From Chamaecrista fasciculata (Eukaryota > Streptophyta > Magnoliopsida > Fabales > Fabaceae): a DNA stretch of 64,000 nucleotides. Positions 24,201 to 36,670 of the stretch are shown piece after piece. The notes below the pieces were generated by a model. It was given only the letters and a program-made list of their open reading frames with translations. It had not been told where the DNA came from and ran no database searches. The stretch covers positions 49,052 to 113,051 of the forward strand of contig QANZ01018178.1 in assembly GCA_003254925.1 (NCBI GenBank), in the 5' to 3' direction. Numbering within the stretch: position 1 is the first letter of the stretch; each line of letters starts with the position of its first letter. The position numbers and the translations under genes were made by a program.

Positions 24201-27200
24201 GTCCCTCATTTATTTTACATACATATTTGCGTGCCCGTTAGGACACGCAAAGCCCCTAGTAATAGATATATGATACAATGATAGATTACAAGTGCTTATA
24301 CCATGCTTTTCTTGCAGGGGTTTCAGAGACTGTTGTGCTGAATATGTCTACATTGGCTTGGTCAGTGGTAACTTCTGTTCAAGGTCGTCTTCCTGTTGCT
24401 AGTGAGGTAGTTATAATTTTGTATGGACTTGATATTATCAATGTGATTTTAACAAGACATAGTTTATTCTATGAAATTTTATTGAAATTATCATCCTCAT
24501 TAATCTACAATGTGATTAGGCAAGATAACCTGATCTTTCAATTATGTCTCTAGTGTATTCTGCTTCAGATAAGTAAAATGTTCCCAATGCAGGGCTTGAG
24601 TTTGGTAGTAAGTTCCTATAATGGTGAAGATGTACTTGTTTCTTTTGGAGGATATAATGGACGTTACAGCAATGAGGTGATAGTTAATTAACATTCTTGG
24701 GCCACTCTCTCTTTCATGTTTTTGTTTTTCTTCCTGCTCCTCTAATGTAGTTTGCTGCATTCAGGTCTATGTTCTTAAACCAAGCCACAAATCAACCTTG
24801 CAAACAAAAGTAATTGGAAATCATGTACAAGACAACAGTGTTTCTGCTGTGCTTAATGCCACAAATGCTACACGAGATGTGGAGTCTGAATTTGAAGCAG
24901 GCCATGAAGGGAAAATCAGGGAAATTGTCATGGACAATGTTGATCCGGAGTCGAAAGTATGTATTACTGCAAAGCATGTTAATTTATTTTCTATCGAGTT
25001 TTATGAAGTCCATTACCTCTGCATTTAAAGTTAGTTTACAAATATGTTAACCCACTATTACTACGTAGTGTATAAAAAAAACCCACTATCACGTATAAAG
25101 TATAAATTTCTGGTTGATACTGGTCAGAGTTTGCTTTTAGACTATATTTTATAGTTTTTGTTATTGAATCTTATTTTAGGTCACCGTCCTAGCTATAATT
25201 TCTGTTTTTCTTTCCTTTTAACTCTTAGACCTTGATTCCAAGATGTGTTAGAGAGTATAACTATAGTCTGTAGTAATTTGTTTTAGAGGAGTTATCAGTT
25301 CGTTATCCATATATGATATCCGTTGCATGGACCTAGGCCTAAGTCCTTGATCTGAAGGCTGGGTTAATTATCCTCATGTTTCAGTTTCTATTCTGTTCTC
25401 TACAATTGGAAACCTTGCAGCGACCTCTTTTCTTGACTGGATTCAGTACAAGGTTCTACTTTCTAGGGTCTGAATCTGCTATGATACTCATCAATCTACT
25501 TTTCTAGCACTTGTCTCAGCACACTTGCAGCCCAATAGGAAGCCTTTCTCAGCATCTTATTGCTTTCAAACAGACCCTTCCCCAACTTATCTGTAAAAAC
25601 TTTCAGTCTGCTTGGTTTAATTGCCTTATTTCCTCTTATAAGTTATAACCCTGACCGTAACCTGCTAAATTCTGAATTTCTAGTAGACTGTCATTTGCCA
25701 CATTGACTTTCATAGTCTAATTGTTCTACATCTACATTATTTGATTTGGATTGGTTAGTGATAGATAGTTTGTTTACCACTGGCCTGAGAAGTATGAAAA
25801 AAATTATAATGAAGAACTATTTTCGAACTCATTATAAACTAACACTACACTGCTAAAACAAGATGTATATACATCTTTTCAATCCTCAAGAAATTGTACA
25901 TGCAGCATACCCTATACCAATCCAGATTGTCTAAATTTAGATAAACACCTCATTCTGCGATTGCTGCAGTTCAAAATGATGCATAGCCGCTTCTTCTTAC
26001 ATAGCAAATATAATGAATCGCAAGTAGCACCTAGTTCTTGAATGTAATGTTAACCACTTACTACTCATTCAATTTTAATTTCTGCCAGTTACCAATTCCA
26101 TGTTTTGGGTGTCATACAGAAATTAAAAGGTGATTTTATATCAGTCTTGAAGGCTGAGAAAGAAGAATTAGAATCATCACTGAGCAAGGAGAAGTTGCAC
26201 ACTCTTCAACTAAAGCAAGAACTAGGAGAAGCTGAGTCTCGTAACACTGACCTTTACAAGGTAACTTCTTTTATAGTTGAAAAGACTTTGTTATTTTGGC
26301 GAAATCTCAATATGGTGTATGTGCAAATTGAGAAGAGGGGAATGGCTGGAGTATTGGTAACTGAAACTGGTAAGATGAAATGAGTTCCTCCATGTTGTAA
26401 TAGGTCAAAAGTCAAAACTCTTTTTGGCAGGGTAGTAATGAGCCAATGACTGTTAAGACATATTACAGGAAGAAAAAAAAGAAAGGAGAGGAAGTAGGCT
26501 TAGAGAAATCTAGAATACTGAGGATGGTGAGGCAAAAATAAAATGGGAGGGATGATTTCTAACTTGTCAGAGAATCATGAGGTCGAAGAAATAGAGGTAG
26601 TGGCTGCTGGGATGCTTTTAGGTAGGGGGCAAAAAAGGTTTTGACTGATTGTGGGAGAGCACATGACTACTTGAGAGTCAGGCACTTTTTGTCTTTCTTT
26701 ATGTTTTTCCTTAGTTTTCACCACGGCAATGCTGTTGGGATTCTTTATCAATTTATCAAGGTAAGTAACACACAGTAGCAGAGTTTCCTCTAGGTAGAGA
26801 ATAACTTCCTTTTCCAATACAGTAGAATGAAATAACTTGAATATTTTGGAAATTTTTTCCCTACTTTCTTTCTTGGGGAGAGGCGGGAGGTTTTGTTAAA
26901 AAGTATGTTTCCCATTAATATACAAAAAGAATGGAGTCTACTAATCGAACCTTTTCTTAACTGTTCATTGATAAGGCCTCAATTTAGATTATTTTGTGGT
27001 TTTGTAAAGCAATAAAATGTCCTCAATTTTAATTGCATCGATACTGTAGGAGCTCCAATCAGTTCGAGGTCAGCTTGCTGCTGAGCAGTCAAGGTGTTTC
27101 AAACTTGAGGTATGCATTGATGGTTTCGGGAGTCTTTCTCTCTGGATCATACATCCAGATATTATCATTGCATGGAATTTTACTTTTTACAAAAGAAAAA

Positions 27201-27501
27201 ACTTGACATCACTTTAATAGTTTATGATCTAGTTTATGTCACTTTTATGAATATAAATATTTGATATTTGAGTTTTCTACTGAATATTAGCATTTTGAGA
27301 TCACAGGTGGAAGTTGCTGAATTAGGACAGAAACTCCAAACAGTTGGGACATTACAGAAGGAACTTGAACTCCTCCAGCGGCAAAAAGCTGCGTCTCAGC
27401 AGGCAGCTCTGGATGCTAAACAAAGACAGAATTCAGGCGGTGGTGGTGTCTGGGGTTGGCTCGCTGGTGCTCCCCCAAGCCAGAAATCAGATGATGAGTG
27501 A
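19090..27501 (+). CDS. ACBP4: Acyl-CoA-binding kelch protein, ACBP4/ACBP5 class
   Basis: Eighteen exons: 19090-19230, 19863-19933, 20183-20246, 20354-20422, 20972-21166, 21312-21389, 21705-21815, 21949-22015, 22606-22667, 22897-23036, 23171-23297, 23373-23487, 24318-24406, 24593-24676, 24765-24956, 26120-26260, 27050-27109, 27307-27501. All join in frame to 666 residues, close to Arabidopsis ACBP4. Residues 1-115 form the acyl-CoA-binding domain (PERFYAAASYVGF, ALLFYSLYQQA, GPCNIPEP, KWASWNQLGNMSSTEAM). Kelch repeats follow at about 185-470, with repeated GG doublets (YIHGGNHNGRYLNDLH, VIFGGEDANRTLLNDLH, LIFGGGSHATCYNDLH). A coiled coil occupies about 540-640, before the tail GGGGVWGWLAGAPP. 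Family members are cytosolic acyl-CoA carriers linked to lipid transport and stress. Introns contain a Helitron fragment and a 30-bp duplication. Confidence 0.95.
22831..22887. repeat. 30-bp tandem duplication in an ACBP4-like intron
   Basis: The word TCTGTTAGCTTCTCTTTAAT followed by TACCTA occurs at 22831 and again at 22861, a period of 30 bp. The second copy ends about ten bases before the acceptor used at 22897, so the duplication doubled pyrimidine-rich sequence next to a splice site. Confidence 0.8.
24088..24259 (+). mobile_element. Small non-autonomous Helitron in an ACBP4-like intron
   Basis: The 3' end has the diagnostic structure: a GC-rich hairpin at 24229-24248 (GCGTGCCC loop GGACACGC), then AAAGCCC and CTAG at 24256-24259, followed by host T. 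The 5' boundary is less certain; a TC start with A before it (A|TCTTATATTATATGG) fits at about 24088. A degenerate relative of this end lies near 3540. It sits within the intron between exons ending at 23487 and starting at 24318. Confidence 0.55.
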
Positions 27502-29809
27502 TCTTTTTTTTAGAGAAAATATACTTTTTAGTCTCTCAATTTATCACAAAATTATGATTTAATCACTGAATATTCAAAATAGATTTTTTGGTTCCTAATT
27601 CTCTTACAAATATCAACTGTTTAGTTTTCATATATGACATTTCAGGAATTGAAGTGTCAATATTTGTAGAAGAACAGGGACCAAGAAATATATTCTCAAC
27701 CTCTCAAGATTAAATCATCATTTTAAGATAAATTCAGATAGAAAAAAAGAAAAAGAAAACGAGGTTTCCTCATTTTTTTTACCCATTAGCCTAGCTGAAT
27801 GAATAGCAATGCTATATCTGGTTTTGTTTAGCCAATTTTATTTTTCGATTCTTTAAGAAAACCCCCAGTTCCTTTTTAGGGTTGGAAATAAGACTCAGCT
27901 TCTACTCGGTCACAAAGGATATGGCCCGGCGGATATTGTTACATTTTTTTTTTTAAAAAAAAAGTTTTGTATCTTCATATAATCATACCGACATATGGTT
28001 GTTAGTCCAGTATAATTCACATGTTATTTTTGCCACCATTTTTGGTATGATTGTATTCAAAGCTATTCCATTGTTCAATCAAAGTATAGATATTCTTTTG
28101 TTTGGAGTTTAGAACAGCTACTTCTTTTTCATATTTACAATGTTGCCAATACTTCTATCTAGTGCAGTACTGCAGTAGTGCCAATTGAATAGAATGAGAG
28201 ATTGAGAGGTTTCGGTACCTAATTTCGATCGTTTATGATGAATAAGTTTGCAACAGGCATAAACAATGTGTATTATAAGCAAGTTTGAATTTTTCTAGAA
28301 ACAAATTTAATCTTTTTAAAAATTAATAAAAACTATTGTTTGATAATAATATTTTACTCAGCTGTTTAAAAAAATACAAAAAATGTTCAAAAAATAAAGG
28401 AACGGAAATGTTTTTATACACTCACAATTGACTGCTTTTAGCCTTTTAGAACGAATCTAGTATATTATAATTGTGAGATATTTGAATTCATCCAGTTTCT
28501 TTTTTATTTACAAATGTGGTATACCGTTGTAAAACAATATATACCAAATACTCATTTATGATATAATATAATATTTTGACAATATATACCGTTGTCTTAA
28601 CTATATATTTTGACTACACTCAACAAATCTAATTCAAAAAAATAATAATAATATAATATAATATTAATAAATGGGATGTAAGTAGAGCGTTAACTATGTT
28701 TTAGAAAAGAATCAATTTAAATAATTTGTTAAGTATTTTATGGGAGACTTTGACATCTCATATCTCATCTCATCTCATATTACTTAATAGGCTTAAGTAC
28801 ACTTTTGGTCCCCTAACTTTCGCAAAGGTCTCAATTTGGTCCTCTAACTTTTTTTGTTGCAATTTTGGTTCCATAACTTTCGTAAAAGTCTCAATTTGGT
28901 CCCCTAACTTTTTTTGTTGCAATTTTAGTCCCCTAACTTTTGAATACGTCTCACTATTGGTCCTTTAACTTTCGCAAAAGTCTCAATTTCGGTCCCTAAC
29001 TTGGAACCAATGGTGAGACGTTTTTAAAAGTTAGGGGACCATAATTGCAACAAAAAAGTTAGGGGACCAAATTGAGACGTTTTCAAAAGTTAGGGGACCA
29101 AAACTGCAACAAAAAAAGTTAGGAGACCAAATTGAGGCCTTTACGAAAGTTAAGGGACCAAAAGTGCACTTAAGCCTACTTAATACTTGTGTTTACATCA
29201 TAGTACAAAGCAAAATGTAATTGTTTTGATATTTGTATTTTGTAATTTAATTTCAATGCTTCTCTCTTTAAGTGTAAATCAATATTATTAGGATCCTAAC
29301 CACAAAATAAGGTTTATTTGCACAAAATTAATTTCAATCTGATCACAAAAAAAAGTGCATTTCAATGGACGTGGCTTCTAGTAAATTCTACATTTGTCAC
29401 GGTTGATTAGTAATCGTTAATCTCGAAACGAACACGATGAGTCCGTGATCCGGGTCCGCAGACTTGCCTCTTGCATTTGTCCCAAAAAAATAAAAAAGAA
29501 TGTAAAAAGAGAAGTAGAGAACCCGAAAAAAAAAAAAAAAAAACGAATGCATACAATTACAGATTACAGATACATCAAGATCCAGGCGTCTCTCTACATT
29601 TCGAAGTCCAAAAGCATCGTTTTATCTTCTTGTTCTTCCATCTCTTCCTATGATTTTAGTGTATTATTAGGGTTTGAAATCAATTGATATTGCCTCGCTA
29701 TACTGGGAGAATCTTTGGATTCGGGACATCGCACGTAGCCATAGAAAGGTATGCTTTCTGTGGTCTGAAACTTGTAGGGTTTCGGGGGCTTTTCTATCTG
29801 ATATCAGTG
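27502..29809. other. Intergenic region between ACBP4-like and PWWP genes
   Basis: No gene is supportable. The first 250 bp contain a weak inverted repeat of TTTAGTC/GGGACCAA words (27525-27740). The MITE at 28790-29176 fills part of the region. A 17-bp A run lies at about 29526, upstream of the PWWP gene, and a pyrimidine-rich leader precedes its start. Confidence 0.5.
28790..29176. mobile_element. Near-palindromic MITE with 9-bp target duplication
   Basis: The ends are GGCTTAAGTACACTTTTGG on the left and CCAAAAGTGCACTTAAGCC on the right. The 9-mer TACTTAATA flanks both ends exactly (28781-28789 and 29177-29185). Each arm is built of direct repeats of a unit of roughly 55 bp containing TTTGGTCCCCTAACTTT and TTTTTTGTTGCAATTTTG, mirrored in the other arm. 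The element folds into one long hairpin over its whole 387 bp. It is the same family as the element at 53776. Confidence 0.88.
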
Positions 29810-32800
29810 ATGAGCGACGATTATAAACTTGAGAGAATATCAGATGCGGTAGAAGAATCTATAGAGAATGTTAGGGTTTCTGAAACCGGTGCGGGTAGCC
29901 TCAATGACAAGTCTTCCAACCTCCAAGTTGCCGACCGAGTTCGGAATTCTTCGTCGGAGCTTGGTTCGGGAGCTTCGATGAGTGAGGATGGTGATAGGCT
30001 TTCGCGAAATGTGAAATCTGAGGAGTTAGCAGTTAGTTCGACGGAAGAGTTTAGGGTTAGGGCTTCTTTGGAGGCTGATGGTGGGCGAGATGTTAATGAT
30101 ATGGTAACCATGGGCTCTGCGGTTGAGCGTGATGTGGCAACCATTGATCGTTTTGATGATCCTTACAGTAGAGGTGAGGCTCAGAATGAGCAATTTCAGG
30201 ATCATATGCATACGAATAGCAGACAAGCGGATGCAGGGAGATTTGTTGGTTCCGAGAGCAAATCTTTGTTATCTGAGTTCGATGATTTTGTTGCTGCTGA
30301 GAGAAATGGTGGAGTGAGAGCTGGAGTGTCAAGGGGTGTAGGGTTTGGTTTTGAAGTGGGTGATATGGTATGGGGAAAGGTGAAATCTCACCCATGGTGG
30401 CCAGGCCACATATATAATGAAGCTTTTGCATCTCCTACAGTACGTCGTTCAAAGAGGGAAGGCCATGTATTGGTGGCTTTCTTTGGTGATAGCAGTTACG
30501 GTTGGTTTGAGCCAGCTGAGCTTATTCCGTTTGATTCAAATTTTGCTGAGAAGTCACAGCAGATACATTCAAGAACTTTTTTGAAGGCTGTTGAGGAGGC
30601 AGTTGATGAAGCTAGCCGGAGACGTGGACTTGGCTTGGCTTGTAAATGTAGGAACCCTAATAATTTCCGTCTCACAAATGTTCAAGGGTATTTTTCTGTT
30701 GATGTTCTGGACTACGAACCAGGGGGAGTCTATTCTAATAATCAGATCAGGAAGGCAAGAAATAGTTTTAAGCCAAGTGAAACTCTTGCTTTTGTAAAGC
30801 AGTTAGCCTTGTCTCCCCATGGTGGTGATCATAGAAGCCTTAGCTTTATTAAGAATAAGGCTACTGCTTTTAGCTATCGAAGAGCAGTATTTGAGCAATA
30901 TGACGAGACATATGCACAGGCTTTTGGAGTAAAGCCATCGCGTCCTTCTCATTCTCAGGCTAATTCATTCAATCAGTCTGCGAGGGTTCCTCCTAAAGGT
31001 ATATGCTTTTCCTTGTCTTCCAGTTTTGTCTATTGCCTCATGTTATGTTTCACATATGATGATTGGAGAGCTTTATCTAAAAATGGCGCTTTATTGACTT
31101 GCATCCTTGCGTAATGATGGCATTTTCAGAAATTATTTTATTATGGAAGAAATATTGTTTGATTTTGAGGATTGTTGGATTGGCAAGTTATGGAATATTG
31201 TAGTAATTGGTGAATGGGTTTAGAGATTGTCATACTAGACCATGAGCAATTACTTATCCTAAAATATTTTTCTTTCAATAGTTAATCCTTGTATAACTAG
31301 GACCAAAAACATAATGCTATGAAATAAATAATTTTAATGTTTCTGTTTACCTTGCTAGAATTGTTTCTTTGTGGCTTGTGCAGACTTATGTTTCTAGCTG
31401 CACCTCTAAATAGTGTTTCAACTTTCAATAATTTCAGCTATGAATTCTGTATCAGTGATGTCAATCAAATTAATTTTGAAGTCTGTGTGAACGCTTAGCA
31501 GAAGAATAACTAAGAATAAATAAGTTTCACATTTGTGAGCTATGGCCTATGGATAAGCCAACTTTTGGTTTACTCTGAATTTCATGTGGTATCCACTTTC
31601 CGTCCACGGCCATATCGTCCCTTATTTATTTGTTCTCTTTAACTCACTTTTAACTTGCCTCGGTCAACTTTGTAAAATTCAAAGTAAAATCTGGACATTT
31701 TAACTCTTAATCATGTTATCCACTGTCAATGTTTCCTTATCTCTCTGTTAATTGTTTTTTTGTTGTGTTCTCCAGCCCCTTTGAGTGGTCCATTGGTGAT
31801 GGCTGAAGCTTTGGGTGGTGGGAAAAACTCTGCGAAATCTGCAAAAGTTAAGGACAATTCAAAGAAGGATAGATACCTTTTTAAGCGGAGAGATGAGCCC
31901 AGGAACGCTGTTCAGTTAGATTATAAAGAGGAGACACCTGATGCAGCTGGGCGTTATGTATTTCAGAAAAGGACTCCAGCTGCGTCCATGGCATCTCCAG
32001 TTTCTGATCAGCATGAAAACACAGGCTTCATTAGTCAGGGTGTTGCAAGTTCAACTTCAGATATTAAAGAAGCTGTACTAGGTCAGGCTCACCAACATGG
32101 CAGTGGCCCTGCATCCCAAGATGGGAATTCTGAAGCAAAGCCTTGTGTTGAGACAGGAAAGGAGTTTTCTCAAGAAATGGTCCGGAGTTTTGACCAGGAT
32201 GGTGTTGGAAGTAAAAGCATGGAAGGGGAAACTTATGTTCATCTTAAGCAAGAGGGCGACGCAAAACTAGCCAGACCACCTGAAGATTTTCATCAGTCAG
32301 TTCAGGGATTTCAGACTACTTCTGAAGGAGGCAATGGCATACATCAAGTTAAGGGGAATTTTACTTCCTCTGTTGAAGCAAAGCTTCACAAAGTCAATGC
32401 TGATGGTGTGGTAAAGAAAGTAAAAGGCAAAAAGCGACCTGCAGGTGACTTGAACTCTGAGACTTCTGCTATTATGGAGAAAAAGAAAAAGAAAAAGAAA
32501 AAGGATCTAATTCTGCAGACATCCTCTGACCATCTGGAGAAACATGGAACCTCAGGAAAAGCTGTACCTCTTTCAGGAAAACCGGTTTCTGTTGGGTTGG
32601 CTGCTAGAGAGGAAACTCAGGTAGAAAAGGTGCAAGTAGATGCTAATACCAATAATTTACCTCCCCCAGATGGTGTAGTAGAAGTTAATTTTGAATTATC
32701 CCAACTTTTGGGTGATTTGCAAGCTCTTGCTTTGGATCCTTTTCATGGTGTTGAAAGAAAGACCCCTACCATTGTTCGACGGTTTTTTCTGCGGTTCAGA

Positions 32801-34087
32801 TCTCTTGTTTACCAGAAAAGCTTGGTTTTGTCACCTTCCACAGAGAATGGCTCTTCTGAAGTTCGCAGTTCTAAATTTCCTTCTAGTACGGGGGCATCTG
32901 ACAGTCCTCCTCATGATCATGTCAGAGCTTCACCACTTGTAAAACCTGTAAAACACATTGTTCGGCCTGATGATCCAACAAAATCAGGGCGGAAAAGGAC
33001 CCTTTCTGATCGTCAAGAAGAAAATGCCGCGAAGAGGCTGAAGAAAATCAAGGATATAAAGGCACTGTCTGCGGAGAAGAAGGTTGCCAGTCAGAAAATT
33101 TCTGAAGCCCGGCGAGTAGAAGGAAAAGAGTCGTCGGTCTCAGCTGTTGCACCCAAGTTAGTGAAACCAGATTTAATCAAAAAGAAAGTGGAGCCTCCAA
33201 CCAAGGCAATTGAGCCTACCATGCTGATGATAAAGTTTCCTCCCAAAACATCTCTTCCATCTGTTGCAGAGCTGAAGGCAAGGTTTGCTCGTTTCGGGCC
33301 CATAGACCAATCTGGTCTGCGCGTGTTTTGGACGACCTCAACATGTCGCGTGGTGTTCTTGCGCAAGAATGATGCACAAGCTGCTTATAAATATGCTGTA
33401 GGTAACAATTCCTTGTTTGGCAATTTGGCTGTGAGGTACTCTCTTCGGAGAGTAGGGGACTCAGGAGCTGAAGACTCTGAAGCTGTCAAGGCTAGAGGAG
33501 ATGATAGCAGCGTTGGAACTCCTCGGACCAAGGATCCGGCAGTGGTTCCGCGGCCGACACCAGTATCAGCTCAACAACCTCTTTCAAATCCCATGGTGCA
33601 GCTGAAATCGTGTTTGAAGAAATCATCTGGTGATGAGTCAGGCCAGGTAACTGGTAATGGAGGTAGTAATAAAGGGACCCCACGTGTAAAATTCATGTTA
33701 GGTGGGGAAGAAAGTACTAGTAGGGGAGAGCAATTAACGTTGGGTAATAGGAACAACTTCAACAATGCTAGTTTGGCCGATGGCGTTGCACCTTCTGTGT
33801 CAATGGATTTTAATAGTAAGACCGTTCAAAAAGTCATTTCTCATTCTCAACCACCTTCGTTGCCTATTCTACCTCAGTTTACGAATGCCCCCCAACATAA
33901 TTTGCATAATTCTGAAATGGCACCCAGAAATACTTCCAATATTATAAACACAAGTGCATTGGGTACTAGTGCAAGTGCAACCACTGTTGATATATCGCAG
34001 CAGATGATTAGCCTATTGTCTAGGTGCAACGATGTCGTGACCAACTTGACGGGTTTACTGGGCTATGTGCCTTTCCATCCACTTTGA
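29810..34087 (+). CDS. PWWP-domain chromatin protein with C-terminal RRM-like domain
   Basis: Two exons, 29810-30998 and 31776-34087, join in frame to 1166 residues. The start is the ATG before SDDYKLERISD. The PWWP domain lies at about residues 180-270: FEVGDMVWGKVKSHPWWPG, then HVLVAFFGDSSYGWF with the aromatic-cage Trp and Phe. A charged middle region has a long Lys run (KKKKKKKK, near residue 625) that would serve as a nuclear signal. Around residues 878-955 is an RRM-like segment (LMIKFPPKTSLPSVAELKARF ... RVVFLRKNDAQAAYKYA). This layout matches the plant PDP family (PWWP-DOMAIN PROTEIN 1/2 in Arabidopsis), which act with MSI4/FVE and polycomb components in H3K27 methylation and flowering control. 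It stands directly after the ACBP gene, as the Arabidopsis relatives do. Confidence 0.88.
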
Positions 34088-35220
34088 TAAAATGTCACAC
34101 TATGACTATACTCAACGTCGATGGTACCACCAAATTCAAGATAAATGCGAACAACGAGTTGGATTGTGGATCAATTGTTCTCGTGGAAATGCCATTCAAT
34201 GAACACAACCTTATTTGGCGTCATATTGCCTGTTGGGGCCGAGGGCTTTTCAAGAGTGGCTTATTTAAGGTTTTTGGGCTCAACAATGAATGTAAATCTT
34301 AATACTCAGTCATCATGACACTGCCATCTTGCTTGTTTTTGCTGCCTTCTCATTTTTCTTCTGAATTACTTTCTCTCTCATTTGACCCTCAGCTATTTGG
34401 GGGGCCCAACCTTCCATGTCGTTTTGGGTCTTGCCTTCCTGCGTTAGAAATTGTGAATCCCATATTGCAATCCCGTGGTTTTGTGATACCTTTTTCTAAT
34501 GGCATTGACTTCATTTTTGTTTACTATAAATAATTATAATGACATAAATCTTAAATAAAACAAAGCCGATAATAACTTCTGTTGCGGGTCATCTAGGAAT
34601 ATTTAAATAATTAAATATTACTTGTAAACAATCTGGTATAGAATATAAATTGGTGGAAAATGTCTCGTGTGCTTTTGCTTTGGTACAACATTATTGACAG
34701 TTACAATATATCTATATTCAGTTAATTTATTTATTTAAATATTAAATAAAATTCTACTAACACACACTTGATAATCTCACAATTTTCTCAATAACTAAAT
34801 AACCTATTTATTTAAATATTACATAAAATTCTACTAACATCATATATATATTTAGTTTGTAACTTAATCCGGTTTAGAGTAAAATTTGTTGATAATTTTA
34901 AATTTGATTCATATAATTTGAAAGTAATTTCTAGAATTTTGGAGTGATAACAAATCATTATAGACTAATGAAGAAGTCTATTTATTAATTATTATTTATT
35001 AAATATATAATTATCTCTGATTTGAGAAGATAAATCTTGAGAAAATCTTGAGAAGATATAACTCAAAATTTCAAATCGGATATGCAAAAAGGATCGGAAG
35101 AGCTCCAACTTTAAAATTCAAACTCTTTTGAGTCTTTATTATATATCCTTTAACCTTACCTAATATTAACTCGTGAAGAAGAAATTAGTCCCTTCGAAAA
35201 CTTAAATTAAGGAAGCTATC
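34088..35220. other. Intergenic region between PWWP and C2 genes
   Basis: The first few hundred bases are probably PWWP 3' untranslated sequence. The rest is AT-rich. A partly repeated word (TATTTATTTAAATATTA...AAATTCTACTAACA) occurs at about 34728 and 34805. A TATA-like TTATTATATATCC lies near 35137, 85 bp before the C2 gene start. No gene was seen. Confidence 0.5.
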
Positions 35221-35775
35221 ATGAAATACCGGCGATTCGACATCAACCTGCGTCAAGCTAATGGCTTCGACTGCACAAATCTACTCTTGAATTTCAATAC
35301 TCGCGTGTATGCCACTATTTCCATTGTTGGGGGCAGTTCTTCTTCTACTTCAAACCAACGAACTTCAGTCGCAAAACACAGAGGCAAAAACCTCACATGG
35401 GATTTTGGTTCCGCCATGAGATTTTATGTGGAAGAGTCCAAGTTGCAGAAAAACCAATCGGTGATGAAAATTCAATTGTGGCGCAAGCCAATTTTGGGGC
35501 TGGGTGACGACAAACTCATAGGACAAAGTTTTGTTCCTCTCAAGCAACTTTTGGACATTAGTGGCGGCATCAACAACGTTAGCGATGCTTATCGTGAACT
35601 CATCAAGTCATCATCATCCTCTAGGAAGCCAAGTCCACGCCATTGTTTTCTTTATTTCACATTTGTGTTTGGAGAGACCATCAAAACTGCTTCACCACCC
35701 AACGACGTTAACATTAATGGTGTTCTTGCGCTCCCATCTGCGCCGATTTTCGATTTTCTCGGCCCCTATCATTAG
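35221..35775 (+). CDS. Small single-exon C2-domain protein, SRC2-like
   Basis: An uninterrupted 184-codon frame starts at ATG (MKYRRFDINLRQANGF). The layout is that of a single N-terminal C2 domain: strand 1 (FDINLRQANG), strand 2 (VYATISIVGG), the loop after which TWDFGSAMRFYVEE aligns with the NPxWNE/F strand, then MKIQLWRKPILGLGDDKLIGQSFVPLKQLL and a final strand with FTFVFGETIK. The last 30 residues look unstructured. Most acidic calcium ligands of classical C2 domains are missing, so calcium-independent membrane or protein binding is more likely. Plant SRC2-like proteins are small, stress-linked and membrane-associated. An Arabidopsis C2 gene also follows the PWWP gene (At3g05440, from memory). 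Confidence 0.75.
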   Translation: MKYRRFDINLRQANGFDCTNLLLNFNTRVYATISIVGGSSSSTSNQRTSVAKHRGKNLTWDFGSAMRFYVEESKLQKNQSVMKIQLWRKPILGLGDDKLIGQSFVPLKQLLDISGGINNVSDAYRELIKSSSSSRKPSPRHCFLYFTFVFGETIKTASPPNDVNINGVLALPSAPIFDFLGPYH

Positions 35776-36183
35776 TTTGAGTTTCTTGTTTTCTTTGTGA
35801 TTTTGTTGACAATTAATTTTCCTCTCAATTCTTTGTAATTAGTACCAGAGACTATAAATTTTATCGGACTATATATATGTTCCTGAACGAAGTTGAGTTG
35901 CGTTGCGTTACACCCAAACGAAAATTCTCTTTGATACGTTGAATCAATTAAGAAAAGTCAAATCCTCATTTTTTTCATCTCAATTCTTTGTTTAGTAGTA
36001 GTATATATATAAAATTCATCGAATAATTTAGAAATTAAAACGAGATTTTGGTAAAAAGGAAAATAATTGAACGTACTGATGTTCTATTCAATGCAGTTTG
36101 ACTGTAAAATCGTCTGACCCATTGCAAAGTCTAATTATTCATTATGGTGCATTTGATAAAATGTGGTCTTGGAAGTGGCCATA

Positions 36184-36470
36184 AAAACAAACAAGAGACG
36201 ACGCCGTGGACCTAGAACAAAATTCTATGGAGCACTCAAAAACCATAATCAAATCAGGAAGTCGCTGAGGAAGCTAAATCAGAAGTCGTCGTGGAATGCC
36301 TAGTCTGTAGTCGCCATCGCAGAGAAAGACCAAACAAGATCGATGTCGTGAGATCTCTGATCCAAAACGCTACCGCTACCAAACCCTTAAAATAAAGTAA
36401 CACTCTCATAAAGAGAATAAATAACCCTCATAGGAGAGGAATTTTTAACTCTAGATAAACTGCCATAAGA
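36184..36470 (-). mobile_element. LINE-related relic, same family as 4730-5040
   Basis: The words ATCGATGTCGTGAGATC, TGATCCAAAACGCTACCGCTACC and CTCTCATAAAGAGAATAA line up in order with ATCGACGCCATGGGATC, AGATTCAAAACGCCGTTGCCAC and CTCTTATAAAAGAAAGA of the 4441-5103 insertion. It is a second, more decayed copy of the same piece. No poly(A) tail or target duplication could be defined, and the strand is inferred from the better copy. Confidence 0.45.
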
Positions 36471-36509
36471 CAGTGGCGGCCCAAGGAGCTTCTTACAGCC
36501 AATATTATG

Positions 36510-36670
36510 AAACTCGGACCGGACCAGAACTCGAGAGTGAAGACAGATCGGTTTGGACCATTAGATCGTTCAGAAGGCTGGACCGCTTTGAATCGCCCAA
36601 AATCGCTTCGGACTGGATTGACCGGGTTGATCTGTGTCCCGAATCGGTTTTTAGAAAACCGGCCGGGTCA
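36510..36670. repeat. Second CGGACCGG-type repeat island
   Basis: GC-rich words CTCGGACCGGACC, GGACCGCTT, TTGACCGGGTTG and AAAACCGGCCGGGTC repeat the vocabulary of 1627-1810. The two islands probably descend from the same repeat family. Confidence 0.4.

Noticed and set aside
28726..28968. 80-codon frame with repeated PNFF-type words
   Set aside because: It is a translation of the tandem repeats in the MITE arm, not a protein.
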